The notes beneath the pieces were generated by a model. That model did no database searches. It saw nothing but the letters and a program-made list of their open reading frames with translations, and was not told where the DNA came from. A DNA stretch of 64,000 bases from Hoeflea sp. (GTDB lineage Bacteria; Pseudomonadota; Alphaproteobacteria; Rhizobiales; Rhizobiaceae), in assembly GCA_019084245.1 (NCBI GenBank), contig JAHRFE010000004.1, positions 124,001-188,000 on the forward strand, read 5' to 3'. Each line of letters opens with the position of its first letter. The first letter of the stretch is position 1. The translations under genes and the position numbers were made by a program. Shown piece by piece: positions 26,512 through 35,552 of the stretch.

Positions 26512-27395
26512 GTGTCTGCCTTCTTTGGATGAAGCGTAAGCGCCGAAAAATCAAACAGGGATCTATCAAGCAGATGTGACGGGCGCGTGTTGCCCAGCGC
26601 ACGGATCATCGAGTCCTTGCGGCCCGGCATCCGCCGCTCAATGTCGCCGATCATCAGTTTCATGGCATTGCGCTGCAGCCCGTCCTGCGAGCCGCAGAGA
26701 TCGCACGGGATGATCGGGAAGGCCATCGCCTCGGCAAACCGCGCCAGGTCCTCCTCGGCGCAATAGGCCAGGGGTCTCAGCACCATCACGTCGCCATCAT
26801 CATTGAGGAGTTTTGGCGGCATGGCCTCCAACCGCCCGCCATGGAAGAAATTGAGAAAGAAGGTCTCGAGGATATCGTCGCGGTGATGACCCAGCACCAG
26901 CGCCTCGCAGCCCTCCTCGCGCGCGATCCGGTAGAGATTGCCGCGTCTCAATCGCGAACACAGCGCGCAATAGGTGGCCCCCTCCGGCACCTTCGCGGTC
27001 ACCACCGAATAGGTGTCGCGGTATTCGATCCGGTGCGGAATGTCATTTGCGGTGAGGTAATCGGGCAGGATGTGCTTGGGGAAGTTCGGCTGGCCCTGGT
27101 CGAGGTTGCAGGCGATCAGGTCGACCGGCAGAAGCCCGCGCCATTTCAGATCCATCAGCAGCGCCAGGAGCCCGTAGGAATCCTTGCCGCCCGACACCGC
27201 CACCAGCCAGCGCGGGCGTTTGCCCTCCGCCTCGGGGCTCACCATGGAAAATTCGTCAATCGCCTGCCGCACATTGCGGATCAGCCGCTTGCGCAGCTTG
27301 TTGAACGACACGCTCGACGGCGCATGGGCAAACAGCGACGGGCCGGCATCCGCCGGCGCCTCCATCGTCTCAACAGGGTCGATCACTTCGCTCAT
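26508..27395 (-). CDS. ttcA: tRNA 2-thiocytidine(32) synthetase TtcA
   Basis: A 295-aa PP-loop ATPase that thiolates cytidine-32 of tRNA using a [4Fe-4S] cluster. SGGKDS is at residues 68-73; two CxxC pairs (CALC at 143-146 and CDLC at 231-234) give the cluster ligands; [20 protein letters not shown] is the TtcA signature. ATG 27395 gives the family N-terminus; an upstream in-frame codon at 27449 would run into glsA. It sits 32 bases after glsA on the same strand. Confidence 0.93.
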   Translation of the reverse strand: MSEVIDPVETMEAPADAGPSLFAHAPSSVSFNKLRKRLIRNVRQAIDEFSMVSPEAEGKRPRWLVAVSGGKDSYGLLALLMDLKWRGLLPVDLIACNLDQGQPNFPKHILPDYLTANDIPHRIEYRDTYSVVTAKVPEGATYCALCSRLRRGNLYRIAREEGCEALVLGHHRDDILETFFLNFFHGGRLEAMPPKLLNDDGDVMVLRPLAYCAEEDLARFAEAMAFPIIPCDLCGSQDGLQRNAMKLMIGDIERRMPGRKDSMIRALGNTRPSHLLDRSLFDFSALTLHPKKADT

Positions 27396-27427
27396 GGCAC
27401 CCGGGATGATGGCTTTGGCCGGTTCCG

Positions 27428-28357
27428 TCAAGCCCCGAACACCGACCATTCCATCCGCCTGGCCAATTGTTCGAGTGCGGCGGTGCCGAGTTTGGAATTG
27501 CCGACCGGGTCGAGCCCCGGCGACCAGACCGCAATCGACGCGGTTCCGGGCGCAATCGCCAGGATCCCGCCGCCCACGCCGCTCTTGCCGGGCAGGCCCA
27601 CACGGAAGGCGAATTCGCCCGAACCGTCATAGTGGCCGCACATCAGCATGATGGCGTTGATGCGCCGCGCCCGCTCCACCGGCACCACCTGCAGGCCGGT
27701 CAGCGGGTTGCACCCCCGGCTCGCCAGATACAGGCCGGCACGCGCCAGTTGGCGACAGGACATGGCGATGGCGCATTGATGGAAATAGACGCCCAGGACA
27801 TGGTCGACCGGATGCTCGATCGCGCCGAAGGACCGCATGAAATGCGCCAGCGACGCGTTGCGGTCGCCATGTTCGGTCTCCGAGCGCGCCACGCGCTCAT
27901 CGATCAGGATCGTGTCGTCGTCGGCCAGATAGCGGATGAAGCGGACGATCTCGCCGATCGCCTCGCGCGGCTGATGGCCCGACAGGATCAGGTCGGCGAG
28001 CACGATCGCGCCGGCATTGATGAACGGATTGCGCGGTCGACCCTTCTCCTGCTCCAGCTGTACGATCGAATTGAACGGATTGCCCGACGGCTCGCGCCCG
28101 ACCCGGGCCCACAGCGAATCACCGAGCTTGCCCAGCGCCAGGGAAAGCGTGAACACCTTCGACACGCTCTGGATCGAAAACGGGGTTTCGGCGTCGCCCG
28201 CGGTCAGAACCTGGCCATCGGGCAGCGCCACGGCGATGCCGAACTGGTTCGGGTCGACCTTGGCGAGCTCGGGAATGTAATGCGCCACTTGCCCCCGGTC
28301 GCCATTGCCGGCCGCCTCCAGCGCGATCTCGTCGAGCACATCCTGCAACTTGGTCAT
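27428..28357 (-). CDS. glsA: Glutaminase
   Basis: A 309-aa serine-dependent glutaminase, converting glutamine to glutamate and ammonia. The SxxK pair is in SIQSVSK (S64, K67), with [24 protein letters not shown] and YFHQCAI completing the pocket; [14 protein letters not shown] is the C-terminal K-S-G motif. ATG 28357 yields the standard length; an upstream in-frame start at 28399 overlaps the rpsD terminator. The genes glsA-ttcA-IMPase run closely together and are probably one transcript. Confidence 0.93.
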   Translation of the reverse strand: MTKLQDVLDEIALEAAGNGDRGQVAHYIPELAKVDPNQFGIAVALPDGQVLTAGDAETPFSIQSVSKVFTLSLALGKLGDSLWARVGREPSGNPFNSIVQLEQEKGRPRNPFINAGAIVLADLILSGHQPREAIGEIVRFIRYLADDDTILIDERVARSETEHGDRNASLAHFMRSFGAIEHPVDHVLGVYFHQCAIAMSCRQLARAGLYLASRGCNPLTGLQVVPVERARRINAIMLMCGHYDGSGEFAFRVGLPGKSGVGGGILAIAPGTASIAVWSPGLDPVGNSKLGTAALEQLARRMEWSVFGA

Positions 28358-28397
28358 GGGCTGCCCCTCAATGAGGATATCAAGATACCGCAGATAC

Positions 28398-28424
28398 AAA
28401 AAGGCCGCCCCGAGGAGCGGCCTT
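28398..28424 (-). terminator. Rho-independent terminator of rpsD
   Basis: Minus strand: AAGGCCGC, an 8-base loop, GCGGCCTT, continuing into TTTTT. It lies about 27 bases after the rpsD stop and upstream of the glsA start, so the two are separate transcripts. Confidence 0.82.
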
Positions 28425-28450
28425 GATGTGGCGTGACCGGAGCGATCCGA

Positions 28451-29068
28451 TCAGCGCGAATAGAATTCGACGACCAGGTTCGGTTCCATCACGACAGCGT
28501 AGGGAACGTCGCTCAAGGTCGGGGTGCGCACGAAGGTGGCCGACATCTTGTGGTGATCCGCTTCGATGTATTCAGGCACGTCGCGCTCGGCGAGCTGGGC
28601 CGATTCGAGCACGATGGCGAGCTGCTTGGATTTTTCCTTGACAGCAACCACGTCGCCCGGCTTGCAGCGGTACGAACCGATGTTGACGCGCTGGCCGTTG
28701 ACGGTGATGTGGCCGTGGTTGACGAACTGGCGCGCGGCGAAAATCGTCGGCACGAACTTGGCGCGGTAGACGACGGCGTCGAGGCGCTGCTCCAGAAGGC
28801 CGATCAGGTTTTCGGGCGTATCGCCCTTCATCCGGTTGGCTTCGTCATAGGTCTTGCGGAACTGCTTTTCCGAGATGTCGCCGTAATAGCCCTTGAGCTT
28901 CTGCTTGGCGCGCAGCTGCACGCCGAAGTCGGAAAGCTTGCCCTTGCGGCGCTGACCGTGCTGACCGGGGCCATATTCGCGGCGGTTGACCGGGGACTTC
29001 GGACGGCCCCAGATGTTCTCGCCCATACGGCGATCGAGTTTGTACTTGGACGATTCGCGCTTGCTCAT
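28451..29068 (-). CDS. rpsD: 30S ribosomal protein S4
   Basis: A 205-aa S4 protein: [39 protein letters not shown], and the S4 RNA-binding domain ([35 protein letters not shown]). S4 nucleates 30S assembly. A frame opening continues upstream to 29569 but the ATG at 29068 is the family start, with GAAAGGAAATG as ribosome site. A leader of about 170 bases precedes it from a near-consensus promoter. Confidence 0.97.
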   Translation of the reverse strand: MSKRESSKYKLDRRMGENIWGRPKSPVNRREYGPGQHGQRRKGKLSDFGVQLRAKQKLKGYYGDISEKQFRKTYDEANRMKGDTPENLIGLLEQRLDAVVYRAKFVPTIFAARQFVNHGHITVNGQRVNIGSYRCKPGDVVAVKEKSKQLAIVLESAQLAERDVPEYIEADHHKMSATFVRTPTLSDVPYAVVMEPNLVVEFYSR

Positions 29069-29401
29069 CGCATTTCCTTTCAAAAGGTTGCCCCGGCCTG
29101 TTGCCAGACCGGATGAAGGAAACGCGCCCTCCTCTGGCCCCCGTTTTCGGGACCTGACAGGACGGTCGACGCACGCTTTGTGCAAACCGTCCACGGGACA
29201 CGTAGGAAAACGCGAGAGCATGAACCCTCGCGCTGGCCGGTCTCTACGGTGGAAAACCCGGGAAGTCAACACTTTGTGCGGAGTCCGCCTGCAAGCGACT
29301 CTAATAACCAACGGACCCCGCCCAACTCTTGGCGTCAATATTCCCGTTGGCGGCAAGGAGGGGTATAGCTGTCTTTTCCGCCAACTGGATTGCGAGTCCC
29401 C
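29069..29401. other. Intergenic control region between rpsD and pepT
   Basis: This 333-base divergent region contains the rpsD promoter described separately and the rpsD leader. In the leader I see no convincing ribosomal-protein autoregulatory structure by eye, though GC-rich dyads are present. The part next to pepT includes GGCAAGGAGGGGTATAGC at about 29352-29369, an unusual GGAGG placed some 40 bases before the pepT start. No gene is supported. Confidence 0.4.
29241..29269 (-). promoter_or_regulatory. Sigma-70-type promoter for rpsD
   Basis: Minus strand: TTGACT (29264-29269), exactly 17 bases, then TAGAGA (29241-29246). The -35 is five of six and the -10 is near-consensus, fitting a strongly expressed ribosomal protein gene 172 bases downstream. 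Confidence 0.55.
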
Positions 29402-30634
29402 ATGACCGACACCGTTCTCGACCGCCTGCTCCGCTATGTCGTCATCGACACCCAGTCGGACGCATCGTCGCCGGCCCAGCCCTCGACAGAAAAGCAGAAG
29501 GATCTCGGCCGCGTGCTGGTCGGCGAACTTCTGGCGATGGGTCTTGACGACGCGCACATGGACGAGCACGGCAATGTCTATGCGACGGTGCCATCCAACA
29601 CCTCAAAGGACGTCCCGGTCATCTGTTTCTGCTCGCATATGGATACAGCACCGGATTTCACCGGCACGAACGTCAAGCCCAACATCGTGAAAGACTATCA
29701 GGGTGGCGACATCCAGTTGACCGGTGACACGAGCCGCGTGATCCGCATGAGCGAGCATCCCGAACTGCGCAACCAGATCGGCCACGACATCGTCACCACC
29801 GACGGCACCACGCTGCTCGGCGCCGACGACAAGGCGGGCATCGCCGAGATCATGACCGCCGCGCAAATCCTGATAGAGAATCCGGACATCAAGCACGGCG
29901 CGATCAGGCTCCTGTTCACCACCGACGAGGAGATCGGCCGCGGCGCCGACAAGGTCGACCTTGCAAAGCTCGGCGCCGCCTTCGGCTACACGCTCGACGG
30001 CTCCACCATCGGCGAGATCGAGGACGAGACCTTCTCCGCCGACGGCGTCGAGATCGAGATCACCGGCGTCGCCCAGCACCCCGGCACCTCCAAGGGTGTG
30101 ATGGAAAACGCCATCAAGATCGCCGCCGACATCATCGCCCGTCTGCCCAAGGACATGGCGCCGGAAACCACCGACGGCCGCCAGGGGTTTATCCACCCGA
30201 CCGGCATCACCGGATCGATGGACAAGGCCCGCCTCTCCTTCATCATCCGCGATTTCGTCAATGACGAACTCACCCAGATGGAAGCGCTTCTGCAGCAGAT
30301 CGCGGAGGAGGTGTTGGCCGCCTATCCGGGCTCGACCATGCGCTTCACCGTCACCGAGCAGTACCGCAACATGAAGGAAGTGCTCGACCGCCACCCCGAG
30401 ATCATGGACAATCTGATGGAAGCCGCCCGCCGCGTCGGCCTCGAGCCGGTCACCCATTCCATTCGCGGCGGCACCGACGGCTCGCGGCTCTCCTTCATGG
30501 GCCTTCCCTGCCCCAACATCTACACCGGCGGCCACTCCTACCACTCTCCGCTCGAATGGATCAGCCGCCAGGACATGGAGAAATCAGTGGCGACGATTGT
30601 CGAACTGGTGAAGGTCTGGGAGGAGCGGGCCTAG
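29402..30634 (+). CDS. pepT: Peptidase T (tripeptide aminopeptidase)
   Basis: A 410-aa M20B di-zinc aminopeptidase releasing N-terminal residues from tripeptides. Metal ligands are in SHMDTAPDF, the bridging [22 protein letters not shown], and the C-terminal [28 protein letters not shown] is typical of PepT. ATG 29402 is chosen over a TTG four codons before. Cytosolic. It stands alone; the next gene starts about 50 bases on with a weak start. Confidence 0.95.
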   Translation: MTDTVLDRLLRYVVIDTQSDASSPAQPSTEKQKDLGRVLVGELLAMGLDDAHMDEHGNVYATVPSNTSKDVPVICFCSHMDTAPDFTGTNVKPNIVKDYQGGDIQLTGDTSRVIRMSEHPELRNQIGHDIVTTDGTTLLGADDKAGIAEIMTAAQILIENPDIKHGAIRLLFTTDEEIGRGADKVDLAKLGAAFGYTLDGSTIGEIEDETFSADGVEIEITGVAQHPGTSKGVMENAIKIAADIIARLPKDMAPETTDGRQGFIHPTGITGSMDKARLSFIIRDFVNDELTQMEALLQQIAEEVLAAYPGSTMRFTVTEQYRNMKEVLDRHPEIMDNLMEAARRVGLEPVTHSIRGGTDGSRLSFMGLPCPNIYTGGHSYHSPLEWISRQDMEKSVATIVELVKVWEERA

Positions 30635-30685
30635 GCGGAACTCGGAGACCCGAACATCGTCGCGTCAGCGCTGGCGATTTGTAGG

Positions 30686-31699
30686 TTGTGCGACGCCACG
30701 CTAAAGTGGCTTGAACTCGTGGCTGGGGAGCATGCTTTGCGGCAACTCGCCGAAGGATTTCAGATCGACGGAACGCGGATTGCCTGGGGCACAACGCCGG
30801 ACGATCTGGCGCTGATGCTCGGGCGCCCCTTGGAGCCCGGGCCAGACGAGGCCGTGCTCCCCTGCAGCCTTGCCTACGGGTTGCCGGTCCTGTCGGCCCG
30901 ACCGCGCAGCCCCGCCGCCAATCGCCCGATCCTTTACGTGGCCTATGACCTCGATGATGTTCGGGGACTTCGTCCGGATGACTGGGTCGGCGCGATCAGC
31001 GACCTTCTCGGCTCTCCGGGGGAGTGCGACCGCTACGATCTATCCGGCCAGGCAAGGCTGGAAGATATGGTCAAGCTCCATGCCCGCTGGCCAGGCTCCG
31101 ATTTTGACGTGAGCCTGTCGCTCTTCGGAGCCCCGCGAACAACCAGTCTCGGTCCTTCTGTCGGCACGCTCTGGGTCTCCTGGCCGGAGGAACGCGCCGC
31201 CGAACCCTATTTGGCTAGCTGGAACGACCGCTCTGCGCGCCTCGCCACCCTGTCGCGCGGTCTCACTGACTTCCGCACCTTCGCTCTCGCCTGGCCCGCA
31301 AACCCGGTCCACGGCTCGAGTGACAATGCCCCGGAAACCACGGAAATGCGTGATCGCAGGCACAGGCGACTCTGCCTGTACGACCCGGACCTGCTGGCCA
31401 CGCCCGAGGAAGTTGCAGAGAGGCTCAACGAGACGAGCTTTGCGATATGGATCAATGAGCCGGAGCGCATCTGGTGCGTTTCGACGCTGTGGGAAACTCT
31501 GTTCTTCGCCGATGGAACCGAGGTTTCTATTGACTGGATCGAACTGCATCCTGCCAGGGGCGGCGGATACTCAGCCATCGAAATCGGCCCGTGGCGCGTC
31601 ATGTCCAGCCAGGGTTCACCTGAAATCGCTCAAGCGGTGCGCCACCTTGATACTATTCCGGGGGTCAGGATCGAGCCCCATGGAGGGCATGATTGCTGA
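30686..31699 (+). CDS. Hypothetical protein, unrecognised
   Basis: A 337-aa soluble protein that I cannot place in a family. It has no signal or membrane segment. Notable pieces are ILYVAYDLDDVRGLRPDDW, WPGSDFDVSLSLFGAPR, GTLWVSWPEERAAEPYLASWNDR and a C-terminal block IWINEPERIWCVSTLWETLFFADG with many tryptophans, which has the look of an immunity-type or SMI1-like alpha/beta domain, though this is only an impression. The start is a TTG at 30686 and is uncertain; the frame is long and uninterrupted. It follows pepT on the same strand. Confidence 0.6.
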   Translation: MCDATLKWLELVAGEHALRQLAEGFQIDGTRIAWGTTPDDLALMLGRPLEPGPDEAVLPCSLAYGLPVLSARPRSPAANRPILYVAYDLDDVRGLRPDDWVGAISDLLGSPGECDRYDLSGQARLEDMVKLHARWPGSDFDVSLSLFGAPRTTSLGPSVGTLWVSWPEERAAEPYLASWNDRSARLATLSRGLTDFRTFALAWPANPVHGSSDNAPETTEMRDRRHRRLCLYDPDLLATPEEVAERLNETSFAIWINEPERIWCVSTLWETLFFADGTEVSIDWIELHPARGGGYSAIEIGPWRVMSSQGSPEIAQAVRHLDTIPGVRIEPHGGHDC

Positions 31700-31729
31700 A
31701 ACGGCCACGCCAAGGCCCCTTGCTCTGCG

Positions 31730-31990
31730 TTACACCAGCGCCAGCATCAGGACGGCGAAGACCAGCGTTCCCAGAATCGCCAGCGTCAGCGCCAGCCATC
31801 TGAGCGACGTGAACAGCTCCACCGCCAAAGCAGGCAGCCCAACCACGACGAACACGGCGGCGGCTATAAAGGCATAGGCATTGGCCAGGCCCTGCCCGGC
31901 GGCGTCGGAGTTCGTGGTGAACGCGCCGACGACAAGGATAAAGACAAGCTGCGCCTGCAAGGCGACCAGAAGGAAAATGGCGATGCGCAT
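31730..31990 (-). CDS. Small three-helix membrane protein
   Basis: An 86-aa hydrophobic protein with three likely membrane helices: FLLVALQAQLVFILVVGAF, AYAFIAAAVFVVVGLPALAVELF, and LALTLAILGTLVFAVLML. The start at ATG 31990 drops an unlikely hydrophilic leader present in the longer open frame. It sits just downstream of the redoxin/dioxygenase gene on the same strand (113-base gap) and may be co-transcribed. No function inferred. Confidence 0.6.
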   Translation of the reverse strand: MRIAIFLLVALQAQLVFILVVGAFTTNSDAAGQGLANAYAFIAAAVFVVVGLPALAVELFTSLRWLALTLAILGTLVFAVLMLALV

Positions 31991-32103
31991 GCTGACAATT
32001 TGTCCAGGAGCCGGAGCGCTCAAAAAACGACAACACTCCGGCAGTTTCCGACGCCAAACTGCCGCCGTCAATCCGCGATTGACCGATGACAGCTTCGGCT
32101 CTG

Positions 32104-33270
32104 TCAAGTCGATTGCGCGGACGCTTTTTGCTGACCTGCCCGATAGTCCGATCCGCCATCCACATGCCTTGCGTTTTCCTCGCGCAGGCGAGCTGCATCC
32201 TCGTCATAGAGGAAAGGCAGGAAGGCGTAGCGCCTGCCCTGCGTCACCCTGCTCACCCTGTGAAGCAGCGAACAGGAGAATACGACCGCACCGCCTGGGG
32301 GGGCCTTGAAGCTCCGCGGTCCGTATTCGGGAAAACAGACCTCGCCACCCTCGAACTCTTCATTGAGGTTGACCGACACCGCGAAGCGGCGATGCGCCGT
32401 GCCCTTGGTGGTATTGTCGCGATGCGCCGAGAAATGCCCGCCATCATCGGCGTCGTAACAGGAGACGATGTTGCGCTCCATCCGGGTGACCTTGAACTGG
32501 TGCACCTTGGCGATCTCGGGCACGACGCGCCGGATAAACCGGGCCTGCAGGGCGGAGATGAGGTTCTGGTCCTCGATGATGTAGTCCTTGCGCCGCTTGA
32601 AGCCGGGATCGGTCACCAGCCGCGTCCGTCCCTCGATCTCACGCATGAAGCCGCTCTCCTGCCCCCCTTGCGCCTCGTAGAGGCCGATCAGGTGGCGGCA
32701 GAGTTCGGGTTCGAAAACGCGCGGCAGGAAGAGAATGGGCGCCATGATCTCAACGCCCGCGTAACGGCCTGGCGGGGGCAGATCGTCGAGCACAGCCATC
32801 ACCTCGGCAAGGTCGCTGCGATCCTGGCGAAACGGAACCACGGTGATGACGCGCATTGTCGGATCGATGACGACCCATTGGCGCGCCAGCGGCACAGTCC
32901 CGGCTGACGGATCCAGGTCAGCCGCGACAACACCGTACAGGCGCGAGGCCGTGACATCGAAATCCCAGAAATGGCGGTAGCCGGGCAGCCGATCCGTCAC
33001 CCTTCCGCTTGTTTCGTCCTCCGGGTCGGCGCTGACACCAAAGAAGCTTGCCCTGTCGTCGTCAAAGATATCGGGCCGACCATAGGCCGCCTCAAGTGCG
33101 GCTTGCCCATGCGCATCGGCCGCACTGCCGAAAAAGCACAGAACCAGATATCGGCCCGCCGCGCTGTTGAAGACGTAGCGGGGATTGTTTGCGCTGCGCT
33201 GAATGAAGTTCGGTGCCGGATCGCCGGGCGTGAGCGGAGTATTCACTCCGTTGTTCAGTGATGCTGTCAT
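32104..33270 (-). CDS. Fusion protein: redoxin-like domain plus 2OG-Fe(II) dioxygenase domain
   Basis: A 388-aa protein. Residues 14-165 form a peroxiredoxin/redoxin-like domain (TPGDPAPNFIQRSANNPRYVF, RYLVLCFFGS, then FFGVSADPED and ARQWVVIDPTMRVI). The usual peroxidatic TxxC is missing: the equivalent loop reads CFFGSAADAHG, with C45 before the loop. Residues 175-370 form a prolyl-4-hydroxylase-like dioxygenase with iron ligands H283, D285 (HRDN) and H337 (LLHRV), and a 2-oxoglutarate arginine in QGRRYAF. ATG 33270 follows GGGGG. This family architecture occurs in other alphaproteobacteria; substrate is unknown. Confidence 0.85.
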   Translation of the reverse strand: MTASLNNGVNTPLTPGDPAPNFIQRSANNPRYVFNSAAGRYLVLCFFGSAADAHGQAALEAAYGRPDIFDDDRASFFGVSADPEDETSGRVTDRLPGYRHFWDFDVTASRLYGVVAADLDPSAGTVPLARQWVVIDPTMRVITVVPFRQDRSDLAEVMAVLDDLPPPGRYAGVEIMAPILFLPRVFEPELCRHLIGLYEAQGGQESGFMREIEGRTRLVTDPGFKRRKDYIIEDQNLISALQARFIRRVVPEIAKVHQFKVTRMERNIVSCYDADDGGHFSAHRDNTTKGTAHRRFAVSVNLNEEFEGGEVCFPEYGPRSFKAPPGGAVVFSCSLLHRVSRVTQGRRYAFLPFLYDEDAARLREENARHVDGGSDYRAGQQKASAQST

Positions 33271-33531
33271 GGAAGCGGCCCCCTGATCCCAAACCATTTT
33301 CAATTCTTGCAATATCACCGGATCTTGCTGGCTGATCAAGTGTTTCACACCCAAACAACGGACCGCCAGCGCCCGCTTTTACAGCTCTCGTCGGAGCCGG
33401 GACTGCCAGACGATGCCAAATCCGGCCGTTCAGGACTGTGTTTGCACAGGCAATCAGTTCGTGCTTGAAGACAGGAGGCCGGCACCTCAGAATGCGTCAC
33501 ATCAAGGAACGCGTATCCGAAGGGCTTTGCA

Positions 33532-34182
33532 GTGACCGATTTCAAGATCAATCCGGACTTCACCATCACGGACGAGCAAGCGCTCAGAAGCCTGTATCAG
33601 CCGACGCATCCGCTGGCCTCGGTGAAGAGCCTGAGCGCGCTCGACACCCATGCGCAGGATTTCATCCGGCGGGCTCCGTTCCTGTGCATCGGCACGCAGA
33701 ACCCGGATGGAAAGGCCGATGTCAGCCCCCGCGGCGACCCGGTCGGTTTTGTCAAGATCCTTGACCGGCACCATCTGGCGATCCCGGACCGGCCCGGCAA
33801 CAACCGCCTCGATACCATGGTCAACATCGTGGCCAACCCCAGCGTCGGCCTGCTGTTCATCATTCCGGGCTTTGACGACACCTTGCGCGTCAACGGCCAG
33901 GCGAGCCTGGTCACCGACCCGGCCATTCTCGACAGCATGAGCGTCAAGGACCGCACCCCCAAACTCGCCATCGTGGTGCGGGTAACAGAGGTCTTCCTGC
34001 ATTGCGCCAAGGCATTCCGCCGCTCGCATCTGTGGGATCCGGAGCATTTTCAGGACCGCAGCGAGATGCCGTCCCTGGCCAAAATCATCCTCGACCAGAC
34101 CACCGGCGCGCCGAGCGACGCGGCTCAGATGCGCAAGATCGATGACGAGTTGGAGGAAGATTACAGGAAGACGCTGTACTGA
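33532..34182 (+). CDS. PPOX-class flavin-binding protein (pyridoxamine 5'-phosphate oxidase family)
   Basis: A 216-aa split-barrel protein of the MSMEG_1061-like pyridoxamine oxidase family: LDTHAQDFIRRAPFLCIGTQNPDG, ADVSPRGDPVGFVKILDRHHLAIPDRPGNNRLD, NPSVGLLFIIPGFDDTLRVNG. This is the FMN-binding region. Such proteins reduce or bind flavin- or F420-type cofactors; the real substrate is unknown. It starts with GTG at 33532. It is divergent from the redoxin/dioxygenase gene over 260 bases that hold no gene. Confidence 0.85.
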   Translation: MTDFKINPDFTITDEQALRSLYQPTHPLASVKSLSALDTHAQDFIRRAPFLCIGTQNPDGKADVSPRGDPVGFVKILDRHHLAIPDRPGNNRLDTMVNIVANPSVGLLFIIPGFDDTLRVNGQASLVTDPAILDSMSVKDRTPKLAIVVRVTEVFLHCAKAFRRSHLWDPEHFQDRSEMPSLAKIILDQTTGAPSDAAQMRKIDDELEEDYRKTLY

Positions 34183-34446
34183 TTTGCGGGGAGGAACGGG
34201 ATAAGCGTGACGCTGGCGGAAGGAACGGCCGCGAAGCGAGCCAGCGTCTTGGCAGCAGACCCTGTCGAGCGAGACTGAAGCGAACCGCACGATCAGCATT
34301 GCCTTGCGGACGGATCAAGTGGGCACTGCAGCGACGTGACTGTCAGTTCAGGGACATCTGCGCCAACCTGAGCGAGTTCAACGGACTGAGCGGGGCAAAT
34401 GGCTCAAGCACTTCTCAACCCATCCGCCCCGTCTAAGCCAGTTATG

Positions 34447-34611
34447 TCATAGGCGTCCGGTGAGAACCAGAATGAGAAGGACAATGACCAGCAGGCCGAT
34501 GACGCCTACTCCGCCATGACCGAAGCCGTAGCCATATCCACCGAAGCGGCCGCTGAAGCCCCCAAGCAGAAAGATGACGAGAATGATGAGAAGAATAGTA
34601 CCAATTGACAT
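34447..34611 (-). CDS. DUF3309 small membrane protein
   Basis: A 54-aa protein: SIGTILLIILVIFLLGGF, a Gly/Tyr-rich middle (GRFGGYGYGFGHGG), and a second hydrophobic run GVIGLLVIVLLILVLTG. This is the DUF3309 pattern, two membrane helices around a glycine-rich loop. GGAGAAAATCAC precedes the ATG. The gene is shorter than many automatic gene callers keep. Function unknown; such proteins often cluster with stress genes, as here with CsbD. Confidence 0.8.
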   Translation of the reverse strand: MSIGTILLIILVIFLLGGFSGRFGGYGYGFGHGGVGVIGLLVIVLLILVLTGRL

Positions 34612-34644
34612 GTGATTTTCTCCACTTGGCAGGGTTTTGCCGGC

Positions 34645-34764
34645 CTACTTCAACGCGTGCCGGACTAAAAAGTTCCCGACTATCGTGACGCCGGTCGCGC
34701 AGCCAGTGACGAGGACGCAGGCGGTGAGCAGGCCTGTCACCAAATACAGCGCGGTGCTACTCAT
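34645..34764 (-). CDS. Possible 39-aa hydrophobic peptide
   Basis: Reading from ATG 34764 gives SSTALYLVTGLLTACVLVTGCATGVTIVGNFLVRHALK: one membrane helix with two cysteines. The ribosome site is weak (GGGAATT). It lies between the DUF3309 and CsbD genes, on the same strand, which supports but does not prove a gene. Confidence 0.35.
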   Translation of the reverse strand: MSSTALYLVTGLLTACVLVTGCATGVTIVGNFLVRHALK

Positions 34765-34871
34765 AATTCCCGGCCTTTGGTCCGCCTTGACGCCGGGACA
34801 AGATGCTCTGACCCTGCGCGGCCCCTCAATCATGGTGCGACCCTGGGACCGGCGTGGCCATGTCCCGGGAG

Positions 34872-35045
34872 TTAGTCGCCGCGTAGCGTATCCTTCAGTC
34901 CGCCAACAGCGTTCTGAATCTCGCCTTCGATCTTCTCGGCCTTGCCTTCGGTCTCAAGCTTGGCGTCACCAACCGTCTTGCCGACGGCCTGCTTGACCTT
35001 GCCCTTGATGACTTTCGCGGAACCGATCACCCGATCCTTGTCCAT
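34872..35045 (-). CDS. CsbD family stress protein
   Basis: A 57-aa hydrophilic, Lys/Glu-rich protein: DKDRVIGSAKVIKGKVKQAVGKTVGD and KAEKIEGEIQNAVGGLKDTLRG, the CsbD repeat that folds as helices. CsbD-like proteins accumulate in general stress. GGAAGGAG lies 5-10 bases before ATG 35045, which decides this start over an upstream one at 35075. It heads a short minus-strand group with the 39-aa and DUF3309 ORFs. Confidence 0.9.
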   Translation of the reverse strand: MDKDRVIGSAKVIKGKVKQAVGKTVGDAKLETEGKAEKIEGEIQNAVGGLKDTLRGD

Positions 35046-35552
35046 CACGTTCTCCTTCCGAGACACATGAAACATGCAGTCATAATGGCGGTATCCGCAA
35101 ACTGTGCATTGATGAATATCAAGGTCTCACATGTGCCCGCGCGTGGGCGTCGGGCCTGCCCGAACTAACTGGCCAACGCCACACGGATCCAAACCTGAGG
35201 CATTTTCTGGACAATCAAATCGAGTAGAATGGTTCCATGGATCCGATCAACGACGCAAAACTGAAAAAGCTGTTGTCCTCCGATGGCGGTCACGAACCAC
35301 AGCGAGCCATCGCTTCTGGATGAATGAGCAGGTCAAGGCCACGCTTTCCAAGAAAGCGCGGGTCGAAATGAAGTACACGTCGTTCGATGATGTGCGGCGC
35401 GAATTCGGGTTCGATGCACTTTCCAACCGGTAGACGCTGAACTCGCCGCTCAATCTCCTCCTTGGAGGGGAGAAAGCAAAATCAACGATTTAGCTGAAGG
35501 CTAAACGTTAGTTCTTGCATCAGAGGGGGCAATCCTGGACCGAAGGCGCCCC
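35046..35552. other. 507-base interval without a firm gene
   Basis: Between csbD and the HerA-like gene only two tiny overlapping ORFs are present (annotated separately). Near the right end, a hairpin with arms AGGGGGC (35524-35530) and GCCCCCT (35548-35554) overlaps the stop codon of the HerA-like gene and may act as a weak terminator, though it has no T-run. Base composition is somewhat lower in GC than in the neighbours. Confidence 0.4.
35237..35433 (+). pseudogene. Two overlapping micro-ORFs, possibly a frameshifted small gene
   Basis: ORF1 (35237-35323, 28 aa: DPINDAKLKKLLSSDGGHE...) ends in TGA inside ATGA, the start of ORF2 (35320-35433, 37 aa: NEQVKATLSKKARVEMKY... ending DDVRREFGFDALSNR). 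The four-base overlap is like translational coupling, but a single-base shift that joins them would also yield one protein of about 65 residues. I recognise no family. Either a decayed antitoxin-like gene or chance. Confidence 0.3.
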
